From: a virus | IMG/VR virus record: IMGVR_UViG_3300042540_001822 | Span: 1-64,000 of that record | Strand: one strand, 5' to 3' | Length of the DNA stretch: 64,000 nucleotides | Shown here: in pieces, positions 8,303 to 17,108 of the stretch | Layout: every line of letters starts with the position of its first letter | How positions within the stretch are numbered: the first letter of the stretch is position 1 | Program-made: the position numbers and the translations under genes | The notes under the pieces: model-generated | Told to the model about the DNA's origin: nothing | What the model saw: the letters and a program-made list of their open reading frames with translations, nothing else | The model's database searches: none

Positions 8303-8310
8303 TATATTTG
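8303..8310 (+). promoter_or_regulatory. Bacteroidota-type -7 box TATATTTG
   Basis: TATATTTG matches TAnnTTTG and ends 4 nt before ATG 8315, so a transcript from it would be almost leaderless. No TTTG at the usual 19-21 bp upstream was found; weak call. Confidence 0.35.
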
Positions 8311-8314
8311 GGAC

Positions 8315-8524
8315 ATGAAATCTACAAGACCATTATCAGAGGTTCAAAAATTAACCAGAAGTGAACAAATTAGTTCCACGTTGTCATGTCTTTGTGATGC
8401 ACTAAAGTCCTTAGAAGAATCGTCTGTACCCAACACATTTGAACTAAAATTAAAAATGGTGGCTACCGTAGAAGCTCTGGTGGAAAAACTTCAAAGACTC
8501 CATGGTATAGATGATTCATTTTGA
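8315..8524 (+). CDS. Hypothetical helical protein, 69 aa
   Basis: ATG 8315 (MKSTRPLSEVQKL) is preferred over 8297. Predicted to be a helical bundle (TLSCLCDALKSLEES, VEALVEKLQRLHG). Lone plus-strand gene between two minus-strand genes, which supports an own promoter. Function unknown. Confidence 0.65.
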   Translation: MKSTRPLSEVQKLTRSEQISSTLSCLCDALKSLEESSVPNTFELKLKMVATVEALVEKLQRLHGIDDSF

Positions 8525-8542
8525 ATTTTTCCAAAGTGAAAT

Positions 8543-9352
8543 TTAATTCTTCCAAAAATTCAAAGTAACCTCTGCTCCACTTCCGTGGAAAAGGGTAAAA
8601 TGGGAAAATCCATTGGACGCTAGTCTCTCTGTAATCAATTCTCTAGTTTCATTTCCCAAAATATCTGCATGAAATTCCATGGCAATTTTTTTAATTTTAC
8701 ACAGATTGTCATCTGTTAAATCATCCAGAATTTGTTTTTCTGCACCTTCGCAATCTATTTTCATAAAATCTATATGAGGTGGTAAAATCCCAATTTCAAA
8801 TAATTTGTTAAGGGTCACACACATCACATTTTCAAAGCCAGATTCTGAATGGTTTATATCTTTAACTATGCTAGCCCCACCAATTCCAGTAGACATATCA
8901 TATTTAAGGGATATGCTTCCATTTGATCCACCAACTGCCATTTTGTGACACTCCACCAAATTTCTAGGAGTGTTATCAAGTAAGCAAGAAAAAATCCTAG
9001 AGGCAGGTTCGAATGCTATTACTTTACTTGCTCCTCTCTGTATAGCTCTCCTAGAAAACATTCCTATATTTCCCCCTATATCAACAACTACATCACCCTG
9101 ATTAATAAAACATCCCATTCTTTCATAATCACATCCATTAGACTCGTGGATATAACAATCAAAAATTTCCCAGTACATATAATTCATATCATCAAGGCCG
9201 AATTGTTTAGAACAATATTTGTCCCAATCAAATCCTATAGTTTTATTTTCAAGACCAGGATCTCTTAAAATTTTTTTACCTTGGGAATTAATTACCCAAA
9301 AAGAAGAGGAGGAATTCTCAAAAGAGAATGGTATTTTATTTAATTCTGTCAC
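8543..9352 (-). CDS. FkbM-family SAM-dependent methyltransferase
   Basis: 269 residues with a GTG start at 9352 (no ATG before residue 56). SAM-binding motif VVDIGGNIGMFSRRA at residues 88-102, acidic motif VIAFEPAS, and the FkbM signature FMKIDCEGAE followed by IKKIAMEFH. FkbM proteins O-methylate sugars or polyketides. Together with the glycosyltransferases at 21-24 kb and the GH16 enzyme next door it suggests glycan-related chemistry, on virion or host surface. Acceptor unknown. Confidence 0.9.
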   Translation of the reverse strand: MTELNKIPFSFENSSSSFWVINSQGKKILRDPGLENKTIGFDWDKYCSKQFGLDDMNYMYWEIFDCYIHESNGCDYERMGCFINQGDVVVDIGGNIGMFSRRAIQRGASKVIAFEPASRIFSCLLDNTPRNLVECHKMAVGGSNGSISLKYDMSTGIGGASIVKDINHSESGFENVMCVTLNKLFEIGILPPHIDFMKIDCEGAEKQILDDLTDDNLCKIKKIAMEFHADILGNETRELITERLASNGFSHFTLFHGSGAEVTLNFWKN

Positions 9353-9432
9353 CTGAAATAGTATTTGATTTTTTATTAATTATAACCAAATTTGTTCCAT
9401 TCAGGAATTTTAAATTCAAAATATAACTTAAT

Positions 9433-10140
9433 TTAAAGTGATTTCCAAGTAAATCTTTTCACCAAATAATGGGTCACTTCAGAAGTTTCCGGAATATATT
9501 CCCTTGTAACGTTTGTATTAATCAAAACCCTAATTCTTCCTCTTAGCTTTAAAAATTCTTTCATCAGTTCAGGATCTTTAATTGTCCTGACTTTTCTATT
9601 ATCCCAATAAATTACAAATTTGTCGGGGAACCAATCTACTCTGTAAGAAATAAAATTTTTAGTTGGATCCTTGAATAAAAATCCTCTTCGAGCTCCCAAC
9701 ATTCTGTAGGGTTTAGGGTTGGATAAAAAAGCGTTGGATTCAATTTTATACCACCTAAAAGGGTTGAACAAATCAAAATTACGGTAATTAGGATTTTTTT
9801 TAGAATATCCCTCAAAGACGTCTAACTCCGGTGGCCACTGATCCAAAGGAGAAAGCCAAAAAGCAGGCCAAAGATTTTTTCCATAGGGGAGCTGTGCCTC
9901 TATCTCAAAGGTTCCAAAGTCAAAACCTTCAATGGAACAAACCAATCCGCAACCAGTTGGTATTGTCAAATCTCCAAATTGCCTGGGATTATGACGTGTT
10001 TTTAAATCTAGAATTCCGTCAGATCTAATTTCTGTAGCTTCCGGATCGGTCCACTTGTAGGTGTGATCTGGATGATAAGAACCCCATTCTTCCTGAAGTC
10101 TCCAATCATATCCGGACCAATTTATTTGTTCAATTTCCAT
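9433..10140 (-). CDS. Glycoside hydrolase family 16-like enzyme
   Basis: 235 residues. GH16 jelly-roll features: GTFEIEAQLPYGKNLWPAFWL and the catalytic ExDxxE motif ELDVFE at residues 105-110 (E105 nucleophile, E110 acid/base), then the usual WYKIE, VDWFPDKFVIYWDNRKVR strand near the C-terminus. GH16 enzymes cut beta-1,3/1,4-glucans, agar or carrageenan. No signal peptide, so a virion-borne depolymerase or an enzyme released at lysis is likely. Sits 4 bp upstream of the lysozyme gene in the minus-strand order, consistent with a shared lysis/entry role. Confidence 0.9.
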   Translation of the reverse strand: MEIEQINWSGYDWRLQEEWGSYHPDHTYKWTDPEATEIRSDGILDLKTRHNPRQFGDLTIPTGCGLVCSIEGFDFGTFEIEAQLPYGKNLWPAFWLSPLDQWPPELDVFEGYSKKNPNYRNFDLFNPFRWYKIESNAFLSNPKPYRMLGARRGFLFKDPTKNFISYRVDWFPDKFVIYWDNRKVRTIKDPELMKEFLKLRGRIRVLINTNVTREYIPETSEVTHYLVKRFTWKSL

Positions 10141-10144
10141 TTTT

Positions 10145-10993
10145 CTATGTTCCTAATTTTTTTAAAATTTCAGCTAAATTTCTAGCTCTTTCGCCAACCT
10201 GCTTAGCCCATCTTGATCTTAACATTTCAGATGCTGCTCTTTTAAATTTTTTAATTTTGAAATATTTTAAAAATGAATCGAATTTTAAAACACCGGTTGT
10301 TCCTAAATTAAAAACCATTTCTGTAAGAACACCTAATGCCGGCTCTGACATGTTTGTAGCCGAAGGTCCTAATATTCTACGTGCTCCTGCCAAAGCATTT
10401 TCTAAATCTAAAATTAGAAGATTCTCAGCTTGTTGTGGGGTTAGCTTTTGTGAACCTTTTTTTACTTTTGCTGAGTTAAGACCGATTTTCTTTAATTTTT
10501 CATCGGCGTCTTTTCTATTTAGATTAAATCCTACACCTACGGTGGGGATTCCTCTAGAATCCAAATACCTTTGAAATTTAACACCCTCGTGTTTTTTTAC
10601 TCTTTCTAGAATGGAGGAAATTATAGGATCTATTTTTGGATTAGCTTCCGATTGTTTAAGTCTTCGAAGATGGTTTTGAGCTTCTTGTTTATCTTTAAGG
10701 TCAAAAAGTCCTAATTCTCCAGTAATCGCGGATTGTACATCACGATATGAAAATTTAGGTGAAGAGGACATAATTTTGTTTACCATCTCCAATGTCTTCA
10801 AATCACCTATGGATCTTATTGCCTCTAAAAATTTTTTCTCGTCTGTTCCCAATCCACCAACCGAATTTTGGATTGAATTAGCAATATCCAATGTGTTAAT
10901 AGGTTGCCCAGTAGATTCATTTATTACGGAACGAGCAGAAAAAGATTTAAAATCTCGGAATTTAAAAATTCTAGAAGTAAAATTGAATTTCAT
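10145..10993 (-). CDS. T4-type lysozyme (GH24) with N-terminal annexin-like domain and CTS-like leader
   Basis: 282 residues from ATG 10993; a start at 11002 would need TTG. Residues 1-20 (MKFNFTSRIFKFRDFKSFSA) fit the leader pattern. Residues 36-108 contain GLGTDEKKFLEAIRSI and GELGLFDL, the pattern of an annexin-like repeat. The C-terminal domain is T4-lysozyme-like: HEGVKFQRYLDSRGIPTVGVGF gives catalytic E136, D145 and T151 with the exact E-9-D-6-T spacing of T4 lysozyme. Cleaves peptidoglycan. The leader suggests packaging in the virion (entry enzyme) rather than a free endolysin; no holin gene is visible nearby. Confidence 0.92.
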   Translation of the reverse strand: MKFNFTSRIFKFRDFKSFSARSVINESTGQPINTLDIANSIQNSVGGLGTDEKKFLEAIRSIGDLKTLEMVNKIMSSSPKFSYRDVQSAITGELGLFDLKDKQEAQNHLRRLKQSEANPKIDPIISSILERVKKHEGVKFQRYLDSRGIPTVGVGFNLNRKDADEKLKKIGLNSAKVKKGSQKLTPQQAENLLILDLENALAGARRILGPSATNMSEPALGVLTEMVFNLGTTGVLKFDSFLKYFKIKKFKRAASEMLRSRWAKQVGERARNLAEILKKLGT

Positions 10994-11008
10994 CAAAAAC
11001 AATTCATC

Positions 11009-11257
11009 TTAATTTTTAGAATGATAAGTAGTCGTATTTCCCGTTTCTTTACGGGTTAAAATCTGTAGTTGTCTTTCAGTAGCGAATCCCCTTTGTCTTT
11101 TGAAAATAGAATCAACCACACCGTTTAGGTAAGCATCTCCACCCACTATGTTTCTCCAATAAGCCTCAGATTTAGGCATTCTTTGTGTTCTTTTTTTAGT
11201 TCCAGGAAGTTCTTCATTTGCCTCTTGGATAAATTGGGTAAATTTGATTAAAGCCAT
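11009..11257 (-). CDS. Leader-bearing small basic protein, 82 aa
   Basis: Begins MALIKFTQFIQEANEELPGT, close to the T4 capsid-targeting pattern MKTYQEFIAE; the rest is basic and glutamine-rich. Likely an internal head protein by analogy; no domain recognised. Confidence 0.75.
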   Translation of the reverse strand: MALIKFTQFIQEANEELPGTKKRTQRMPKSEAYWRNIVGGDAYLNGVVDSIFKRQRGFATERQLQILTRKETGNTTTYHSKN

Positions 11258-11260
11258 GTA

Positions 11261-11809
11261 TTAATTATTTTCTTCGTAGGATTTGATTGAATCTAGATTT
11301 TTGCCCACTAGAGTCATCAATTGTTGATTAACCTTTTTTAGGTTATCTATTATTTCATCCAATCTCATGTTATTTCTATAAACTTCGATGTGGTACATTT
11401 CCTGTTTTTTTGAAGATGAATTTCTACCCAATACATAAACCCCTTTAATATCAAATTGAGAAGAATCAGAGACTTCCCCAGAATCGTCTTGTTTGTTCAT
11501 AAGGTCAATTACTTCTTGAAAACTAAAGGTTCCATTTTTGATGGATTGAAAAATTTCTTCTCTCTCCTCTTCATCTATGTATTCATCAATTAAATCCTCG
11601 TCATAATAATTGAAAATTAAACCTGCTGCCTCTGATCTGGTGTGGGCTACACAAACAAATAAAAATCTGTCCAAGTCTCCTCCACAATTCGACTCCATGT
11701 CTAGCACCCAAGATTCTAAAGGTTGGTAAATTCCTAAATCTTCAAATCCAGAAATTAAATCTTCGATATCTTCGTTTTCAAATGTAATGAAATTTTTAAT
11801 GTTTTTCAT
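11261..11809 (-). CDS. Leader-bearing protein with N-terminal SGFEDLGIY motif, 182 aa
   Basis: MKNIKNFITFENE leader, then EDIEDLISGFEDLGIY at residues 15-30. The remaining 150 residues are acidic with DEYIDEEEREEIF and no recognisable domain. Directly upstream of the 11009 gene (3 bp apart). Confidence 0.8.
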   Translation of the reverse strand: MKNIKNFITFENEDIEDLISGFEDLGIYQPLESWVLDMESNCGGDLDRFLFVCVAHTRSEAAGLIFNYYDEDLIDEYIDEEEREEIFQSIKNGTFSFQEVIDLMNKQDDSGEVSDSSQFDIKGVYVLGRNSSSKKQEMYHIEVYRNNMRLDEIIDNLKKVNQQLMTLVGKNLDSIKSYEENN

Positions 11810-11836
11810 GTACGGCTGGTTTTTTAGTTGAATTTT

Positions 11837-12517
11837 CTAAAAAATTCCCAAATCAGAAAATCCAGAAAATAGTTCTAGTTCATCGTCAAAACCAGGTGGT
11901 ATATTTATTTTTGCTTTAATGGGAGCAAAATCAGGCCAGTTCAAAACGGGGGCAATGATATGTATTCCTTGCGCAGGAAAAAATTCAAATAATTTATTCC
12001 AACAATCTGGATTCAAAAAAGAAGAAGTTTCAAGAGCTTTCTTTACATTCCCACATGCTGTAGTCCCACATGCTGTCTTAGACTCCAAAAGAACGTCTTT
12101 GGCATTCCAATCCTTACCTTTTTTGTCTATGTCTTTAGACTTAAAAGACCACCCGACAGAAAATGGCGACCCTGAATAATTTTCAAGTGGATTATCATCA
12201 ACATTGAATTTCTTTTTTACAAAAAAAGGAAATCCAGTTAGGTCTTTGAAATCGTTACTATAGGCATGGAAACTGCCTGAGACCTTTCCAAATTTTAGAC
12301 CGTGGGGAATCGCTTTTAATCTTTGAAATGAACAATCAAAATCTCCTTCTACGTTAATTAATTTTGATTTCGGATCTTGAGACCAAGACCCCTTGGTGCA
12401 TTTATTTAACCAATCCTTGAATGGATTGGGCAGTTCGTAAAACTCTTCACCTGCATCATTCGTGGACCAATCGTAATCTGATTCTTTGAAGAGTTTGAAA
12501 TTTTGAAGGTACTTCAT
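11837..12517 (-). CDS. LRR-like protein with leader and C-terminal SGFSDLGIF
   Basis: 226 residues. Leader MKYLQNFKLFKESDYDW; then LINVEGDFDCSFQRLKAIP, KVSGSFHAYSNDFKDLTGFP and NPLENYSGSP repeats of the phage LRR-like type; C-terminal region with APVLNWPDFAPIKAKI and final ELFSGFSDLGIF. Same architecture as 2283-3431 and 19794-20984, shorter by one block of repeats. Confidence 0.85.
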   Translation of the reverse strand: MKYLQNFKLFKESDYDWSTNDAGEEFYELPNPFKDWLNKCTKGSWSQDPKSKLINVEGDFDCSFQRLKAIPHGLKFGKVSGSFHAYSNDFKDLTGFPFFVKKKFNVDDNPLENYSGSPFSVGWSFKSKDIDKKGKDWNAKDVLLESKTACGTTACGNVKKALETSSFLNPDCWNKLFEFFPAQGIHIIAPVLNWPDFAPIKAKINIPPGFDDELELFSGFSDLGIF

Positions 12518-12528
12518 GTATTTTGTGT

Positions 12529-13017
12529 TTATGTTTGTGGAAACTTGATTAAATCTGCCATTCCAAATCCAAATTCATTTTTAATTTTTCGATCTGCCTC
12601 GAGAAATTGTTCGATCGAATTTAAATTAAAACTGCTCTCAAATCCATCTGACCCTGGTTTGGGATGGTCAATGATCCAAAAATTATCGATGGTATACTCT
12701 TTGGCAAACCTATGACTAGTCATGAGATAACCCAAATTATAGGAATCAAACTTTTCTTCGGAAAATTCAGATAAAATTTCTTCTATCTCAGATTTTTCAA
12801 ACTCTGCGTTATATAAAAAACTTTCTACAATTTCAAATGAAGAATTCCCTTCGATAATAAGAAGTTCACCCGAATGATTATATTCCTCTTGCACATAATA
12901 TTCAATGAATGCCAATTTTTTAACCTTATTTATTCCAAGTTCTTCAAATCCGGCAATCATGGAATCAATGTCAGATTCAGAAATCAAAAAACTCTGGATA
13001 TTTTGGAGATGCTTCAT
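12529..13017 (-). CDS. Leader-bearing protein with IAGFEELGIN motif, 162 aa
   Basis: MKHLQNIQSFLISE leader followed at once by SDIDSMIAGFEELGIN (residues 15-30). The body ends with EFGFGMADLIKFPQT, a tail shared with the 24346 gene (NFGFGLADLNKMPKR), so these two are homologous over the whole length. Divergent from the adhesin operon; the shared palindromic GATATATATATC lies between them. Confidence 0.8.
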   Translation of the reverse strand: MKHLQNIQSFLISESDIDSMIAGFEELGINKVKKLAFIEYYVQEEYNHSGELLIIEGNSSFEIVESFLYNAEFEKSEIEEILSEFSEEKFDSYNLGYLMTSHRFAKEYTIDNFWIIDHPKPGSDGFESSFNLNSIEQFLEADRKIKNEFGFGMADLIKFPQT

Positions 13018-13034
13018 TCACGGAAGGAAATTTT

Positions 13035-13049
13035 CAGATATATATATCC
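13035..13049. promoter_or_regulatory. Palindromic, possibly bidirectional late promoter
   Basis: CAGATATATATATCC lies between the divergent starts 13017 (-) and 13068 (+). It is nearly self-complementary and gives the GATATATA box on both strands, 18 nt from each ATG. Confidence 0.55.
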
Positions 13050-13067
13050 AAAATTCAAATTCAAAAT

Positions 13068-13394
13068 ATGCGACATTTGGTTATTTATGAGTCTTGGTCC
13101 CAAGAGAAAACGATAGTTTTAGAATCTATCCGAAATCGTGCTAGAATTATTTTGAGCGTTCAGGCGGGCAGAATTCAAACAATAGATAATCCTAGGGGGA
13201 TTAGATTCCCTTGGTCTGAAGGCCAGACTTTAAACAGAAGTCTAGAAACTTGGGCTTGCAACAACGGGTTTACCATCAATGGAAAAGATCCATGTCCAGA
13301 AGAAAAAATATTTGGTATTAAAACCTCGGATATCCCAAAAGGTCACGAATGGAGAATGATGTTTCCGAATAAATTTAAAAAAACTAATTATTAA
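13068..13394 (+). CDS. Hypothetical protein upstream of the virion adhesin, 108 aa
   Basis: Begins MRHLVIYESWSQEK; soluble, with WSEGQTLNRSLETWACNNGF and EKIFGIKTSDIPKGHEWRMMF. Its TAA overlaps the next ATG (TAATG), so the two are translationally coupled. Possibly a small tail or fibre accessory protein, inferred from position only. Confidence 0.75.
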   Translation: MRHLVIYESWSQEKTIVLESIRNRARIILSVQAGRIQTIDNPRGIRFPWSEGQTLNRSLETWACNNGFTINGKDPCPEEKIFGIKTSDIPKGHEWRMMFPNKFKKTNY

Positions 13395-14920
13395 TGCCAA
13401 ATCCAGTTAAATATAATACTTCACCAGAATCCCTAGCTTTGAGAAGCGGGAATTTTTACCTTGGAACTGGTGATGTTCCAAAGGGAGGGACAACACTAGC
13501 ATATTGGGCTGGTGTAGATCCTCCAGGAGCAACAGCCTACACGATTTATCTTAATAAATCAGCAAATGGACCTTCTATCTACCAGGTCGGGGGAGGAGCA
13601 GATCTACAATCTTTGACAAATAGGATTGCAGGAACGATCCACACAACAGATGCACCTTGTATCGATTATTTCATGTCCCAATCGGATAAAATGATTGTTA
13701 ATAGGAATTTTGGACCCATCGTCACCAACGGTCTACAGTTTGCCGTGGATAAAAGATCTACTCTAAGCTGGAATGGAATTTCTGGGGTTATTGTTTATGA
13801 TATGCAAGGGGGAGGAACAAACTCTGTACCTTATCAGTGGGCTAATTCGTATGTTCAATCCTGGGCTGATTCTCCTTCTTCTCTAACAATCTGTTGTTTA
13901 ATAAGGAGAAGGGCAACACCTACAACATCCACACAATATCCCATTTCAAAATTAGGTACAATTGGTTCTAATTTTAACCTGGCTTCTTTTGGTTTAAGAG
14001 CTGTTTGGGATGGTTCTAATTCTTCCCTAACGTGGGTAGGTCCTGGTACTTCATCATATACTGCTTTGGGACAAGAAAATTTTGCAACTTTTGGAAGCGT
14101 AGTGGATCAAACCTCGTGGGTTGGTCTTCAGTATTCTTCTTCGACTGGTCAAGCTTGGTTCAATGGAAACAAAGTGGGAGGAACTGGTGGTACCACATTA
14201 GCAACTAACACTGGGAATTTAAGTTTATTAAGAATTCCCGGTACATCAACAACAGGAGCAGTCTCTTATGAAATTATTCAAGCTTTTTTTTACAACAGAG
14301 AATTGACAGATGCCGAAATGTACCAAAATTACCAAGCATCAATAGCTCCACCCGTTGGTTCTTTCTACGGAGGAGGTATAGTCTTTGCTACCGAACCCTT
14401 TGGAACCACGGGTGCTACCGGAACTGCATATATCGTGGCCAACGTGAATTCTGGTCCTCAGGAAAATCAAAATTCAAATTTTACTGTTACACCAACCCCT
14501 AATGCAACTAATGCTTTATATGCTGCGATTTCTGCATCGGAGTCAAATACAACGGCAATGCAAAATGCAGCTGCTTCTGCTGGTGTTACTGTCTCGGGAA
14601 TAGCCTGGGCCAGAAATTTATCAGAAGGGGGATTTGGGCCCGGATCTTGGTCATTGGCCTCTTTTGGGGCTGCAACAGCTATCCACAACAACATTTGGAA
14701 ACCATCGCCTGGAGCAAGCTCTGCAATAAATAGATTCGCATCGGGGATGACAATGTCAGCAGAATCTGTTTTGTGCTCCAATAAATCTGGTGCTTCTACC
14801 ACACAGGGAATGTCTTTTAATGATTCAGGAAGAACATCAATAATTAATCAAATAGCTCAGACTTCAAAAATTGCATGGGCTGTGAGATCTCAGACCTACT
14901 CGGTAACAGATGTAACCTAA
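13394..14920 (+). CDS. LamG/concanavalin-like virion structural protein (tail fibre or adhesin)
   Basis: 508 residues, rich in Thr/Ser/Ala/Gly. Residues about 115-315 form a LamG-like jelly roll ending in AFFYNRELTDAEMYQNYQAS, the usual end of phage and bacterial LamG domains. A second region starting YGGGIVFATEPFGTTG resembles the GGGIVFY modules of Bacteroidota phage tail proteins. The N-terminal part contains GDVPKGGTTLAYW and probably anchors the protein. Role: carbohydrate binding on the virion surface (family-based). In the codon stage it is co-expressed with 13068. Confidence 0.88.
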   Translation: MPNPVKYNTSPESLALRSGNFYLGTGDVPKGGTTLAYWAGVDPPGATAYTIYLNKSANGPSIYQVGGGADLQSLTNRIAGTIHTTDAPCIDYFMSQSDKMIVNRNFGPIVTNGLQFAVDKRSTLSWNGISGVIVYDMQGGGTNSVPYQWANSYVQSWADSPSSLTICCLIRRRATPTTSTQYPISKLGTIGSNFNLASFGLRAVWDGSNSSLTWVGPGTSSYTALGQENFATFGSVVDQTSWVGLQYSSSTGQAWFNGNKVGGTGGTTLATNTGNLSLLRIPGTSTTGAVSYEIIQAFFYNRELTDAEMYQNYQASIAPPVGSFYGGGIVFATEPFGTTGATGTAYIVANVNSGPQENQNSNFTVTPTPNATNALYAAISASESNTTAMQNAAASAGVTVSGIAWARNLSEGGFGPGSWSLASFGAATAIHNNIWKPSPGASSAINRFASGMTMSAESVLCSNKSGASTTQGMSFNDSGRTSIINQIAQTSKIAWAVRSQTYSVTDVT

Positions 14921-14995
14921 AATTATGGTTTTTAATTCAATGTCCGATAATTACCACGGAAAATAAAGCCATGAAATATTTTTAATTTTTTTTCC

Positions 14996-15008
14996 AAGAT
15001 ATATAATT
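14996..15008 (+). promoter_or_regulatory. Putative late promoter (GATATATA box)
   Basis: AAGATATATAATT, 18 nt upstream of ATG 15027; plus-strand member of the set. Confidence 0.5.
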
Positions 15009-15026
15009 AAAAATTAGAATTTTAAA

Positions 15027-15485
15027 ATGAAAAATGTGATCAGATACGAAGACTTTGATGCCAATTCAAAACAAAGTATCCAAGAGTCTTTTTTTGGTTC
15101 AAATAAACCAAAACTTGGTTCTCTCCAGCCATACAAAAGACCAGGTATGCTCCAACAAATGACACGCAAGGCAAAAAGCTTTGTTGGTATAGAAAACAAA
15201 CAGGATCGGGAGAACTTCGAAAAGTTGATCACTGCACTGATGAATCCCCCTTACCCAGATTTTATCAGGGGAATCAAGGATGAAACTGGTTCTGACGGGG
15301 TGACCGCCATGGTGGCCTACACAGATATGGGAAATTTATTGGTTAGATGTGACGATAAAGATCCTATGATTTCTTTCAAAGGAAGAAATTTAGATTTAGC
15401 TGATTTAGAGGAAGAGTGTGAACGACTAGTCAGTCTTCTGAAATTAGAGGCAGAAGACCACGGTCCATATCCTAATTTTCACTAA
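15027..15485 (+). CDS. Leader-bearing hypothetical protein, 152 aa
   Basis: N-terminus MKNVIRYEDFDANSKQSIQE matches the leader. C-terminal 80 residues are alpha/beta (GVTAMVAYTDMGNLLVRCD, DLEEECERLVSLLKLEAED). No family recognised. Convergent with the lipoprotein gene, overlapping by 4 nt. Confidence 0.75.
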   Translation: MKNVIRYEDFDANSKQSIQESFFGSNKPKLGSLQPYKRPGMLQQMTRKAKSFVGIENKQDRENFEKLITALMNPPYPDFIRGIKDETGSDGVTAMVAYTDMGNLLVRCDDKDPMISFKGRNLDLADLEEECERLVSLLKLEAEDHGPYPNFH

Positions 15486-15709
15486 AATTTAACCTCCTGA
15501 AGGTAGGTATATCTTCCGCACGAGTCTTTAATTTGTTTTCTATATGGAAGACCCTTTCCAGTAGATTGTTTTTGAATGAAATAAAATTCACAAAGTCCGT
15601 TTCCTAAATCTTTTTGATTTATCATTTGCCAGGAACTAGATTTATCTGGACCCAAGCAAGAAATGAAAATGCAAGAAAACAAAATAAATAGAAAAATCAA
15701 CTTTGACAT
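15482..15709 (-). CDS. Small lipoprotein, 75 aa
   Basis: ATG 15709: MSKLIFLFILFSCIFISCLG is a signal peptide with candidate lipobox cysteines (LFSC or FISC) followed by GPDKSSSW. The mature part of about 55 residues has one further cysteine (KDSCGRY). Typical of phage-encoded spanin or superinfection-exclusion lipoproteins, but no specific assignment is possible. Confidence 0.7.
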   Translation of the reverse strand: MSKLIFLFILFSCIFISCLGPDKSSSWQMINQKDLGNGLCEFYFIQKQSTGKGLPYRKQIKDSCGRYTYLQEVKF

Positions 15710-15769
15710 CTTGTTTAAATTTTTGGAATTATACAAGACAATTTGAGATTGTTCCGGTATAACTCCTTG

Positions 15770-16969
15770 CTACCTAGACCATCTTCTGGTGAAAAAATCA
15801 GATAAATTCCCACCAGGGCCAGCCTCATTTAAAGTCGCCCACCTAGATACAAGAATTGTGATTAGAGATGTAATAAGAGAGGTTACCCATATGGTCCACG
15901 TTGGTGGATCTACGCTCAAGTAAGAGAATTCTTTGAAGTCTTTTCTTACATAATGTTCAACCACCGAATTTTCAACTGCTTCAGATATTTCTAAAGGTTT
16001 GAATTTTCCAATTTTCATAATTTCTTCTCTTACCTCTGGAATAATTCTTCTGCTAGGCGACCACGTGAATGGACGGACCCATTCGATTTGGGCGTTCTTT
16101 GAATTCATACCAACGCAAACAACAAGTTCGTTGTCGTTGCCGCCATCCCAGTATGCTTCTTGCATGGATGCAGCCAAAGGTGGTTGATTCTTAAAAAACA
16201 AAAAGAAAATTCTAACCTTCTTTTTAGGTCCAAGTTTACCGTTTAAATGTGAAAACTTTTGTTTAAAAAATTTAACGTTGATTGGATTTAGTTGAACCAA
16301 AGAATCCAAACCCAAAACTGTTTCTTGTTTCCACTCATTTACTTTGGGGTATTCGAATAGTTTGTATGTTTTAACATCATCTGGAGTCACATTTGCAAAA
16401 TCAAAAGCAGAGTGTGCTGCCTGAACCCTATTTTCGTACCAGTGGCTGGTTGTTGTAGACTTAGAGTGTATTGGATTAAAATCCCAATCAATTTTGTACA
16501 TATCCCCGTCTTGTCCACATCCCCATCCTCCGTGGTTAATACTTCTGTCAAGTTCTACAAATTGAGGTGATGCTTTCCATAATTTGGTAAGGTACTGGTA
16601 GTAAGACTTAGATATAGAAAATTCTTCTCCCAAAGAATTTACAACAGTCCATCGGGGAGGATTCTTATCACAATACGAGCAATCGTAGGTTACCGTGTGA
16701 GATGTTTTTCCGTTAGAGATTGTTCTGGTACAAGTTTTGTGAACATATGTTTCCCAATATTCGTAATATCTAGCACCCGTAACCAACGCTCCATGGAATT
16801 CAGTGTCATTGACTTGAATTTTTTCAACAGAAAATTTGAAAATCAGAATGAAAAGAAAACAAACTATGGCTGGAACAATGACTTCCCACCAGGCCAAAGT
16901 GTGTTTATACCACCGAAGCAAAACAAATGAACCAATAAAGGGAATTACAAGACAAATCCAAATTGACAT
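15770..16969 (-). CDS. Membrane-anchored protein of unknown function, 399 aa
   Basis: Two N-terminal TM helices (residues about 3-20 and 26-45), a large extracytoplasmic-type domain with clustered Cys and Trp (TCTRTISNGKTSHTVTYDC, YCDKNPPRW, GGWGCGQDGDMYKIDW) and a C-terminal TM helix (WTIWVTSLITSLITILV). The LNPINVKFFKQKFSHLNGKLGPKKKVRIF part resembles a TPM-like phosphatase/enzymatic fold only vaguely. Near the LemA gene, with which such membrane proteins often co-occur. Function not known. Confidence 0.85.
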   Translation of the reverse strand: MSIWICLVIPFIGSFVLLRWYKHTLAWWEVIVPAIVCFLFILIFKFSVEKIQVNDTEFHGALVTGARYYEYWETYVHKTCTRTISNGKTSHTVTYDCSYCDKNPPRWTVVNSLGEEFSISKSYYQYLTKLWKASPQFVELDRSINHGGWGCGQDGDMYKIDWDFNPIHSKSTTTSHWYENRVQAAHSAFDFANVTPDDVKTYKLFEYPKVNEWKQETVLGLDSLVQLNPINVKFFKQKFSHLNGKLGPKKKVRIFFLFFKNQPPLAASMQEAYWDGGNDNELVVCVGMNSKNAQIEWVRPFTWSPSRRIIPEVREEIMKIGKFKPLEISEAVENSVVEHYVRKDFKEFSYLSVDPPTWTIWVTSLITSLITILVSRWATLNEAGPGGNLSDFFTRRWSR

Positions 16970-17108
16970 GGGAATTTATTTAAAAAAAGAAATAAGGGCT
17001 GATGTCGTTCTAACCGATTCTATCCTGTTAGACACGGCGAGTAATAAGAAACATCATTTTCTCTACACCCTTATTTTTCCGACACCTAGGTGTTGAGTTG
17101 AATTTGGT
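16970..17108. other. Intergenic, 139 bp
   Basis: Holds a short dyad (GACACCTAGGTGTT, 17079-17092) that could end the LemA transcript. Nothing else seen. Confidence 0.3.

Noticed and set aside
15770-16969. TPM-domain phosphatase assignment
   Set aside because: Similarity is only general (strand pattern); no conserved acidic pair located, so left as unknown.
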